From positions 1 through 10,599 of the forward strand of contig DAVZ01000022.1 in assembly GCA_002505765.1 (NCBI GenBank): a stretch of DNA of 10,599 nt, written 5' to 3'. The stretch's first letter is position 1, and each line of letters begins with the position of its first letter. This stretch comes from Methanobacterium sp. UBA176 (lineage in GTDB: Archaea > Methanobacteriota > Methanobacteria > Methanobacteriales > Methanobacteriaceae). The position numbers were made by a program, and so were the translations under genes. The notes under the pieces are model-generated. The model was not told the DNA's origin and made no database searches. It worked only from the letters and a program-made list of their open reading frames with translations. Shown piece by piece: positions 1-5,812 of the stretch.

Positions 1-4
1 CTTT

Positions 5-402
5 TTGTTATACTCCTCATGTGTACTATTATTATCCGCACTCTTTGAATCCTTGAAAGACGTATCCTGCAAGTTGGGATTTAAGATATGGATAAATATC
101 TCGTTACCCGGGCATTCGAATTTTTTTGCATTGCCTTTTTTTAATTCTACCTTTATTTTTATCAGTATTCCATTATTTGGAGATCAATACTGGATTGTGT
201 TATTAACAGATGGAAGTCTAATCATTGTAGCAACAATATTACAGCTTAAAGCTTAAAAAACTCTGATTTATCTTTAACAATCCCATTATTAGCTTTTATG
301 CCATCATTTCTTTTAATAATGTCATCTTTAATTTTGGGGCAGTTTCCAACTATTTTAGGTATAACTGGAGTTATTTTGATTGTTAAAGGATCATATTTAT
401 AA
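5..402 (+). pseudogene. EamA/DMT-family transporter, decayed 5' half
   Basis: This is the N-terminal half of a drug/metabolite-type permease, an inner-membrane exporter family of about 290 residues with two repeated five-helix halves. A TTG at 5 could be the start, but no upstream sequence is visible. The N-terminus reads LLLSALFESLKDV, typical of the first EamA helix. The reading frame is broken three times. A shift near 82-90 lets the family-like stretch DKYLVTRAFEFF be read from 91. The seven-T run at 121-127 restores the first frame. A further shift near 251-254 ends the frame at TAA 254; adding one base continues it as LKNSDLSLTIPLLAFMPSFL and on to a stop at 402. The end, ITGVILIVKGSYL, is where the first EamA half normally closes. 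The second half is absent here, and its last residues reappear at 821-957. The gene cannot make a working transporter. Confidence 0.7.
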
Positions 403-638
403 ATGTTCAAAGAAGTGCTGGATATTTAACCCCATTCAAAGCAATGGTAGAGTAGCATGGCCCTAAGTTAATATTAATTCCTGCATTATCATGATAATAC
501 GTGTTTTAAATTCATCGCCCATATTTTGGGCAGTTTCTGTTCATTTATTTACATAGATAACACTTGCACCAGTAATCCATGAATTCAATTATCATTTTGA
601 GTGGTATGGACATTAGACCCTTTGCAGTTGGTTTTTTC

Positions 639-737
639 AGTGCTTTAGCAATAGTAACCCAATATAGCAGATACTGCCATCATTAATTCCTCAAAAAATC
701 GTTGATAGTGCTTTAGCAATAGTAACCCAATATAGCA
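639..737. repeat. 31-bp direct repeat, two copies
   Basis: The 31-bp sequence beginning AGTGCTTTAGCAATAGTAAC occurs identically at 639-669 and 707-737, an offset of 68 bp. Flanking bases differ on both sides. The last nine bases of the second copy (729-737, AATATAGCA) are also the first nine of the neighbouring 30-bp repeat, so the two duplications interlock. Confidence 0.9.
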
Positions 738-823
738 ATAACATCTCTTCTTGTGCCTCTGTAAACTCGATATACTCTTTACCTAAACTATCTAATATAG
801 CAATAACATCTCTTCTTGTGCCT
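729..823. repeat. 30-bp direct repeat, two copies
   Basis: The 30-bp sequence beginning AATATAGCAATAACATCTCT occurs identically at 729-758 and 794-823, an offset of 65 bp. The first copy overlaps the second copy of the 31-bp repeat by nine bases. The right end of the second copy coincides with the resumption of transporter-like coding sequence (PYVI, from 821). Confidence 0.9.
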
Positions 824-957
824 TATGTTATTCTATAAAAGAAGTTTTAATAATGAGTATTTTATTCGGTTATTTGTATTCAAAAGATAAATATTAAAGG
901 GAGATTAATAGGAGCCGCTATCATGGTTATGGAGTTATTCTTATAACTTTATCTTAA
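821..957 (+). pseudogene. EamA/DMT-family transporter, decayed 3' end
   Basis: This is the last roughly 45 residues of an EamA permease, matching in type and strand the 5' half at 5-402. The pieces are PYVI at 821-832, then VLIMSILFGYLYSKDKY from 844 to 894, then IKGRLIGAAIMVM from 893 to 931, then GVILITLS with TAA at 955-957. The family's second half commonly ends with this kind of sequence: a PYV-I-IKR helix start, S-LFGYL, a K-rich turn, then IGAA-MV-GVILI. Frame changes are needed near 833-843, near 892-896 and at 931-933; the last is one missing base in what would have been ATG GGA GTT. About 90 residues of the second half are missing between 402 and 821. Confidence 0.6.
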
Positions 958-982
958 CTGCGAAATTAGAGCAAATAGTGAT

Positions 983-1024
983 AAAAATATATTAATTATT
1001 AATAAAATAATAACCATAGGTGAT
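983..1024 (+). promoter_or_regulatory. TATA-like box and RBS of the propeller gene
   Basis: An AAAAATATA stretch at 983-992 could be an archaeal TATA box. The ribosome binding site GGTGAT at 1019-1024, complementary to the archaeal 16S 3' end, lies three bases before the ATG at 1028 and fixes that start. The RBS is clear; the TATA assignment is tentative in such AT-rich DNA. Confidence 0.45.
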
Positions 1025-1027
1025 TTT

Positions 1028-2368
1028 ATGGATGAAGATATTGAAAAAATTTGGTGGACTTTCCCCCGATTTAAGATAGAAACAATGGTTACAGGATTAG
1101 AATTACCTGTAAACCTTGCTTTTATCCCCGAACCAACTGATAACCCCGATGATCCTCTTTTATATGTTACCGAATTGTATGGAAAGGTTAAAGTAATTAC
1201 CAATAACTGGAAGGTGCATATATATGCGGATAATCTTTTAAATTATGAGCCGAACTATGAATTTCCAGGTACAGGGGAATCTGGTTTAACAGGAATCTGT
1301 GTTGAACCAGAAAGTGGTGATATATTCGTTTCAATGATCTATGAAGATAATGAAGATGTAAAAAATAAGTTGGTAAGGCTAAAGAGTAAAGATGGCTTGA
1401 AAATGGACTCAATGGAGACCATACTTGAAGATATACCATCAATTAAGGCCGCACATCAGATGCAGGCAATTACTATAGGATTCGACGGGAAATTGTATGT
1501 AAATATAGGAGAAGGAATGGTAAATCCTGAAGTGGCTCAAGATGACAGTGATCTTCGAGGAAAAGTCCTTAGAATGAATTTAGATGGATCTATCCCGGAA
1601 GATAATCCAAATCCAGACAGTCTTGTTTATGCTAAAGGATTCAGGAATCCATTCGGGGCAAGATGGCGTAAAAGCGATGGATCACTATATATAGCCGATA
1701 ATGGACCTGCTTATGATGATAGGGTTGCCAAAGTAGAAGCTGGGAAAAATTACGGCTGGCCTGAAAGTATGCGACAAAATTCGCTGTTCTGGTCTAACCT
1801 GAGTCAGGGAATAACTTCTCTTGATTTTATGCAGAATGGAGAATTTCCATATGAATTTGAAGATGAACTTTTTGTTGCCTTCTTTGGAAGCGCATATGAA
1901 ACCGGTCATGCTATAAAGGGAAAAAAAATAGTGAAAATGAAACTTAATAAAGACGGTTCAGCAGTTAATTCATTCGATGTATTTGTAAGATACATGGGAA
2001 AACATGCTGCAAGCCCTTGTGGGTTATCTTTCGGTCCGGGAGGATTATACTTTACGGATTTACATGGAGAAAAAAATGGACCGAAACATGCTGCAAGCGG
2101 AAATATATTCCGCGTTAGTTCAATAATTAAAGCTGAAGGAGAGATAACTGTCCCTTATACAATAGAAAATACCAGTAGATGCCTGTGTCCAGGATGCCCA
2201 ACCCGTAATGAGTGTATGAGGAATAGAAATCAGGTTCTCTTCTGTTCTCAAGGAAAAACTGAGTGTGAAGTTGAAAGACGTGGCTGTCTCTGCGGTGAAT
2301 GCCCAATTCAGGGCGAATATGGATTAACGGAATTCTATTATTGTGATGAGGGTGCTGCTAAAAAATAA
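1028..2368 (+). CDS. Glucose/sorbosone dehydrogenase-like beta-propeller fused to a DUF2769 cysteine domain
   Basis: Residues 1-366 form a six-bladed propeller of the glucose/sorbosone dehydrogenase (GSDH) family. Visible landmarks are ELPVNLAF near 25-32, LLYVTELYGKV at 44-54, H143 followed by GFDGKLYVNIGEG at 151-163, YAKGFRNPFG at 201-210, SLYIADNG at 219-226 and the final GNIFRV. In soluble PQQ glucose dehydrogenase a His and an Arg-Asn pair line the active site; H143 and R206-N207 are plausible equivalents. There is no signal peptide, so the protein should be cytoplasmic, unlike most family members. Residues about 367-446 are a DUF2769 domain with ten cysteines (385, 387, 390, 396, 406, 413, 420, 422, 425, 439), probably binding metal or an Fe-S cluster. 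The linker keeps an ITVPYTIENTSRC segment resembling the N-terminus of the stand-alone copy at 2630. Enzymatic activity and cofactor are unknown. Confidence 0.85.
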   Translation: MDEDIEKIWWTFPRFKIETMVTGLELPVNLAFIPEPTDNPDDPLLYVTELYGKVKVITNNWKVHIYADNLLNYEPNYEFPGTGESGLTGICVEPESGDIFVSMIYEDNEDVKNKLVRLKSKDGLKMDSMETILEDIPSIKAAHQMQAITIGFDGKLYVNIGEGMVNPEVAQDDSDLRGKVLRMNLDGSIPEDNPNPDSLVYAKGFRNPFGARWRKSDGSLYIADNGPAYDDRVAKVEAGKNYGWPESMRQNSLFWSNLSQGITSLDFMQNGEFPYEFEDELFVAFFGSAYETGHAIKGKKIVKMKLNKDGSAVNSFDVFVRYMGKHAASPCGLSFGPGGLYFTDLHGEKNGPKHAASGNIFRVSSIIKAEGEITVPYTIENTSRCLCPGCPTRNECMRNRNQVLFCSQGKTECEVERRGCLCGECPIQGEYGLTEFYYCDEGAAKK

Positions 2369-2391
2369 CAATTTAATTGTGATTGTTTGAC

Positions 2392-2616
2392 ATTAAAGAT
2401 GTGCCCGATACAGAGAAAAATGCCCAAAAATATCTCTGTCCCGGATTCCCACCCATAATAAGTGCATGAGAAGTAAAAGTGAACGATTATACTGTTTTCG
2501 TGGAAATACAGAATTAAACTTTTATGAAATAGATTTTTTCTGCAGTAAATATCCAGCATGGAAAAAATATAGAATTAAAAAGCTTTTATTATTGTAAGAA
2601 CCCTTTTAAATTATAA
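2392..2616 (+). pseudogene. Decayed DUF2769 cysteine-protein gene
   Basis: Between two live DUF2769 units lies a third, dead one. Frame one gives KDVPDTEKNAQKYLCPGF (from 2395), matching VPDTQENAERCRC in the downstream gene. One missing base near 2447-2454 must be restored to continue with HNKCMRSKSERLYCFRGNTE from 2454, which matches NECM...ELLFCSRGSTG. The region of the ninth cysteine reads CSKYPAW in place of CLHCPNE, and a last shift gives SFYYCKNPF ending at TAA 2614-2616. Several of the ten cysteines are lost (for example the C-x-C pair near the N-terminus and the central CLC). No start codon or ribosome binding site is in register. It is a duplicated copy in decay. Confidence 0.75.
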
Positions 2617-2620
2617 TAAC

Positions 2621-2626
2621 GGTGAT
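2621..2626 (+). promoter_or_regulatory. Ribosome binding site GGTGAT
   Basis: GGTGAT lies three bases before the ATG at 2630. The motif and spacing are identical to those of the propeller gene at 1019-1024, consistent with the gene starts sharing an origin or a species-wide preference. Confidence 0.75.
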
Positions 2627-2629
2627 AAT

Positions 2630-2896
2630 ATGGCTGAAAATGAAATAATTGTTCCAGATACACAAGAGAATGCAGAAAGATGTCGTTGTCTCCAATGTCC
2701 TGTGTATAATGAGTGCATGGGAAATAACGAGGAACTGCTTTTCTGTTCAAGGGGAAGTACTGGATGTGAACTTGAAAAAAGAGGTTGTTTATGCCTGCAT
2801 TGCCCCAATGAAATAGAATATAGATTGAATAGTTTCTTCTACTGTCAAAAAGGTGCCGCAACAGAAAAAAATGTTGCCAGTGAAACTTTGAAATAG
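2630..2896 (+). CDS. DUF2769 domain-containing cysteine-rich protein
   Basis: This 88-aa protein is a single DUF2769 unit, a small family known mainly from methanogenic archaea and of unknown function. Ten cysteines lie at 18, 20, 23, 29, 39, 46, 53, 55, 58 and 72. They form two C-x-C-x2-C clusters (CRCLQC and CLCLHC), each followed by proline, plus four further single cysteines. This pattern suggests metal or Fe-S cluster binding, but no function is established. There is no signal peptide or membrane segment, so it should be cytoplasmic. The same ten-cysteine pattern ends the protein encoded at 1028-2368, and a decayed copy sits between them, so this is one of three local copies. The final residues after GAAT are a short polar tail. 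The start is set by GGTGAT three bases upstream. Confidence 0.85.
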   Translation: MAENEIIVPDTQENAERCRCLQCPVYNECMGNNEELLFCSRGSTGCELEKRGCLCLHCPNEIEYRLNSFFYCQKGAATEKNVASETLK

Positions 2897-2913
2897 ATTT
2901 AAACAATTTATTA

Positions 2914-2921
2914 TTTTTTTT
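2914..2921 (+). terminator. T-run terminator
   Basis: Eight consecutive T residues lie 18 bases after the stop of the DUF2769 gene, the kind of U-tract that ends archaeal transcription without needing a hairpin. It lies in the gap between convergent genes. Confidence 0.5.
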
Positions 2922-3200
2922 AATTCGTTATAATTTTTGATGAATTAAATTAAACAAATGACCTGATAATAGTATACATAATCTATAAAATCTGTTTTTA
3001 TCATAGCCATAGCAAATTTAAATCGAGGTTATACAATTTTGGATGATTTGATGCAAAAAGATGGATATGTGTTACTGAGATTTTTGCTAAAATTAATAGA
3101 TTTTTTGGATTAACCTTAAGAAATGTAGACTTAAAACCCATTTTTACATAACTATAAAATATTATTTATATCCTGTATTAGTGTTTAATTTCTTTATTAT
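2922..3200. other. AT-rich gap between convergent genes
   Basis: No convincing gene is present. A 34-codon open stretch on the plus strand (3047-3151) reads FDAKRWICVTEIFAKINRFF and onward to DLKPIFT before TAA, with a stop just upstream. It looks somewhat protein-like and may be a remnant, but it has no start codon or ribosome binding site and I do not recognise it. Confidence 0.5.
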
Positions 3201-4181
3201 CTAAATTAAAAGCCAGTCAATATCTTCATGATACTCTAATTTCCCGCCACATTCACATTCATCAGTGAAATCTTCGGGTGATTCGCCAGGCTGGAGCTTA
3301 TAATAATTGTTACATTTTTCGCAACCAAGATAACCAGTGTTTTCTTTAGATATTTCTTCCCATAATTCATCAATTAATTTAGAAATATCAGTGGTGAGGA
3401 GTTTATAATGCACTTTATATGCTTTGATAATGTCATTTACATTTATTGTATCCTGATTATTATTTAATGCACTACAGCCGGCAAGAAACAGGATAAATGC
3501 TTTTTCGGTCGCTGAAAAATTTAAATAAGGATTTTCAAAAGGCATGAAAATCAAATTAATGGGATTTATAGGATAAATACTCCTATTTGAAGCACCTGTA
3601 AAGTATGAAAAATAAGCTCTTTTATATAATGGAGGAAAAGTGTTAATCATTTTTGAAGGAGTATAAGTAGCAAAATCTGATGGAAAATCTCTAGATGAAA
3701 GGGGAATATCCTCATCACTGAATATATTCAAATCATAAAGTATTTCGGTCTTCGCATTATTTAATTTTAAAAAGAATCTCTCTGTATCTTTATTGTGCCA
3801 TTTGAGATTTTTTAATCTGATAAAAAAGTCATCATTTATTTGGAATATTTTAAAATCTTCATCAAAATGTTCCATTTTTTGAATAATAATTTCATCTAAT
3901 CCGGAAAAATACAGTATTTCGATATCATCTTTTCCTAATTTCCTATCTAAACTCAGAAAATAAGATAATTCCATGAATTTATAGAGAAAATAAAAATCTG
4001 GAAAATTAATTAAGTCCTTTTTAAAATATGGATATAATATGGGGTCATTAAGATTTTTATGGGCTATTTTTATTAAATTCACCTTAAAAACTTCTTCTTT
4101 TTTTATTTTTTCCCCAATTTTAAAATTATCAATATTATTGGAAAATAACTGATATCTAAATGCTCTATTATTATTTATCAC
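3201..4181 (-). CDS. Hypothetical protein with C-terminal zinc ribbon
   Basis: This 326-aa soluble protein is of unrecognised family and rich in Ile, Lys, Asn, Phe and Asp. The body (1-280) has no signal peptide or clear membrane span. A mildly hydrophobic stretch, KAFILFLAGCSAL, lies at 227-239. The C-terminus is a recognisable zinc-ribbon tail: GCEKC at 286-290, then LQPGESPEDF at 296-305, then CECGG at 309-313. Cysteines 287, 290, 309 and 311 are the likely ligands. From memory, tails of this kind end various hypothetical proteins of Methanobacteriales, where they may serve as an adaptor. The GTG start overlaps the last four bases (GTGA) of the 45-aa ORF just upstream, so translation is probably coupled. 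No separate ribosome binding site is obvious. Function is unknown. Confidence 0.75.
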   Translation of the reverse strand: MINNNRAFRYQLFSNNIDNFKIGEKIKKEEVFKVNLIKIAHKNLNDPILYPYFKKDLINFPDFYFLYKFMELSYFLSLDRKLGKDDIEILYFSGLDEIIIQKMEHFDEDFKIFQINDDFFIRLKNLKWHNKDTERFFLKLNNAKTEILYDLNIFSDEDIPLSSRDFPSDFATYTPSKMINTFPPLYKRAYFSYFTGASNRSIYPINPINLIFMPFENPYLNFSATEKAFILFLAGCSALNNNQDTINVNDIIKAYKVHYKLLTTDISKLIDELWEEISKENTGYLGCEKCNNYYKLQPGESPEDFTDECECGGKLEYHEDIDWLLI

Positions 4182-4315
4182 TCTTTAAAATTTGATATTC
4201 GGAATATAACTTCATCTAAGCCTTCAATATATTTAAATTCCTTTAAAGAAACTTTTATTTTTGTTTTAATGTATTCATAAGTTACTGGATATAAATTGTA
4301 GTCTTTTAGTGGCAT
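4178..4315 (-). CDS. Small ORF, 45 aa, translationally coupled to the zinc-ribbon gene
   Basis: The ATG at 4315 opens a 45-codon frame beginning MPLKDYNLYPVTYEYIKTKI and ending with TGA at 4178-4180. A GAGTGATC element (4319-4326, minus strand) sits 3 bases upstream and resembles the archaeal ribosome binding site. Its TGA overlaps the GTG start of the 326-aa gene. The product is basic, has no membrane segment, and resembles no family I know. Its EGLDEVIFRI segment (31-40) loosely echoes SGLDEIIIQK (93-102) of the following protein. It could therefore be a small partner, or the displaced N-terminus of one longer protein split by a frameshift. Confidence 0.5.
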   Translation of the reverse strand: MPLKDYNLYPVTYEYIKTKIKVSLKEFKYIEGLDEVIFRISNFKE

Positions 4316-4360
4316 ATAGATCACTCATTAAACTATTGATATATGTTCAGGATTTTATTA

Positions 4361-5182
4361 TTATCTTTTGAAGTAGAAATAGCTTAACAGTATTACTGTA
4401 ATGGCTATAAACACGAATAAACCACTAATTAATAATATTAAGGCAGTAGTAGGGCCTAAGAATAGTGAAAAGATCCCAATTATAGCCAAAGTAACGAATA
4501 AACCCTCAATTACTCCTCCAAGGGCACCTCCAAATAATAGGTTAAAAATGAAATTAAGTATCTCACCTAAATCTGTAAATATGCTAATTAATCCTGCAGT
4601 GCTTGTAAGAGCTGCTAAGATCAACGCAATTTCGATCGAAAATATTAATACCGCTGCAAATATGCCTGCAATTGCAATTAACACAAAAAGCAAAATTATA
4701 AAGAAAAACAAGATATTCATTAAGTTAGCTGAGCTTCCTCCGCTGGATCCTCCTGATCCTCCAGGTGAGCCTCCAGATCCACCACCAGATTCGCCTGAAC
4801 CTCCATTTCCATCGTCAGATCCTCCAGATCCGCCAGATTCGCCTGAACCCCCGCCTGATCCTCCATTACCCATACCCAGTCCTGTGTTGTCATAAACAGT
4901 GTATGAAACAGGAGCAGTTGCTTCATTACCTGCATAATCAATGGATTTTAATTGTATAATATAAGTCCCAATGTTGGCTATATAAGGAAGATTAATTGTA
5001 TAAGTCCAATAACCGTTTAAATAGGTTAAAGCTCTCCATGAGTTATCAATAAGGGCATAAACCGCCTTAGTATCTGATGGAGATTGAACTGTAATTTTAA
5101 TTGACCTGGAACCGCTAAAATCAATGAATTTAACAATATTAGGGGTAATGGTCGTAATCATTGTAGGGGGAGTGTTATCCAC
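4361..5182 (-). CDS. C-terminal segment of the large surface protein: Ig-like domain, Gly/Ser linker, polytopic anchor
   Basis: This 273-aa frame is the 3' part of the surface-protein gene that begins at 7663. It opens with DNTPPTMITTITPNIVK, the usual start of this protein's Ig-like repeats, at a GTG that is an internal valine codon rather than a real start. Residues 1-99 are the last Ig-like domain, ending AGNEATAPVSYTV. Residues 101-152 are almost only Gly and Ser with a few Asp, Glu and Asn, a flexible extended linker. Residues 155-270 are strongly hydrophobic, with about four or five membrane spans and a short FKR end. Most cell-surface proteins of this type end in one span, so the polytopic end is unusual. 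The linker may reach through the pseudomurein wall. Three single-base shifts upstream disconnect this part from its signal peptide. Confidence 0.6.
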   Translation of the reverse strand: MDNTPPTMITTITPNIVKFIDFSGSRSIKITVQSPSDTKAVYALIDNSWRALTYLNGYWTYTINLPYIANIGTYIIQLKSIDYAGNEATAPVSYTVYDNTGLGMGNGGSGGGSGESGGSGGSDDGNGGSGESGGGSGGSPGGSGGSSGGSSANLMNILFFFIILLFVLIAIAGIFAAVLIFSIEIALILAALTSTAGLISIFTDLGEILNFIFNLLFGGALGGVIEGLFVTLAIIGIFSLFLGPTTALILLISGLFVFIAITVILLSYFYFKR

Positions 5183-5812
5183 TGTGAAACTAGCTGCTGA
5201 TGTATTTTGTTACCTACTAAATCAGTGGCTGTGAAAAGAATAGTATAAACTCCATCGGGTAAGTTTGGAACGATATAATCGAAATTCCAGTTGCTACCAC
5301 AATTCCATTTATACCAGTCTGACCAGGAATATAATTTATTCATGGAAAAGGTTTGTCCTAAAAATGTAGCCGTAATACCAGCTACATCATCAAGTATATT
5401 AATTGATCCAGTACTACCCACAGCGTTTATTTTAAGTGTATCACCAGTTCTTAAAGGGCTTGGTGTAGCAGAGCCTGAAAGATTGGGTGGAGTGTTATCT
5501 ACAGCAAATACGACGCTTCTATCAATGCATTGATTGTTGTACTATCAGGACTAAACCATCCTGTACCGTATATAATTGTGATATGTATAGCATAGCCTCC
5601 ATCTCCTAGTTGTGGAACAGTATATTGAAGATTCCATAATCCATTTGATTGTTTTTCAAGGTTTATATATCCAGAAGGAGTGTTTGCATATACTCTTTTG
5701 GCATCTGGACTAATACTAACATTTAAAGTTAAAATATCGCCAGATCTTAATTTTTCAGGGTTAATTGTAGTGATTATGGTTGGTATTATGTCTTCTATGT
5801 TGAAAATAATTG
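5158..5812 (-). pseudogene. Frameshifted middle of the large surface protein (two Ig-like domains)
   Basis: Two Ig-like domains lie here in two frames, neither with its own start. After the upstream frame ends at TAG 5795-5797, the sequence continues one base out of register from about 5812 as TTIIFNIEDIIPTIITTINP to SPDSTTINALIEA, with a stop at 5499-5501. A second shift near 5512-5530 gives SVVFAVDNTPPNLSGSATPS and onward to FTATDLVGNK, with TGA at 5158-5160. A third shift in the A-run at 5205-5208 (minus strand) leads to NTSAASFTVDNTPP, which joins the frame ending at 4361. Each event equals one missing base, so three together return to the original frame, and 4361-7663 is a whole number of codons (1101). 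The gene was clearly one long reading frame. Confidence 0.75.

Larger units (their letters stand above)
407..823 (-). pseudogene. Decayed unidentified gene lying between the transporter halves
   Basis: On the minus strand several protein-like stretches can be joined across frame changes. They are SLGKEYIEFTEAQEEMLLLY and VTIAKAL, then KKPTAKGLMSIPLKMIIEF (from about 640 down), WITGASVIYVNK, TETAQNMGDEFKTRIIMIMQ (537 down), and GPCYSTIALNGVKYPALL ending in TGA at 407-409. The residue mix is that of a soluble protein, but I do not recognise the family. Stops interrupt every frame and no start codon is evident. Two direct duplications with offsets of 68 and 65 bp, neither a multiple of three, further scramble the 5' part. 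It occupies the place where most of the second half of the flanking transporter should be. It may be an inserted fragment or a neighbouring gene fused by deletion. Coding nature is inferred from residue composition only. Confidence 0.4.

Noticed and set aside
639..823. Possible CRISPR array
   Set aside because: Only two copies of each of two different repeats, with overlapping edges and no uniform repeat-spacer pattern or cas genes.
949..1442. Minus-strand frames across the start of the propeller gene
   Set aside because: They overlap the well-supported dehydrogenase-like gene, and their translations are low-complexity and family-less.
2589..2906. 105-codon minus-strand frame over the DUF2769 gene
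   Set aside because: Antisense shadow of the ten-cysteine protein, with His/Phe/Tyr-rich composition typical of such shadows.
3047..3151. 34-codon protein-like frame on the plus strand
   Set aside because: Too short, with no start or ribosome binding site and no recognised family; mentioned only as a possible remnant in the intergenic entry.
4401..4895. 164-codon plus-strand frame rich in Pro and Asp
   Set aside because: It is the antisense of the Gly/Ser linker and membrane segment of the minus-strand surface protein; the proline repeats are merely the complement of Gly codons.
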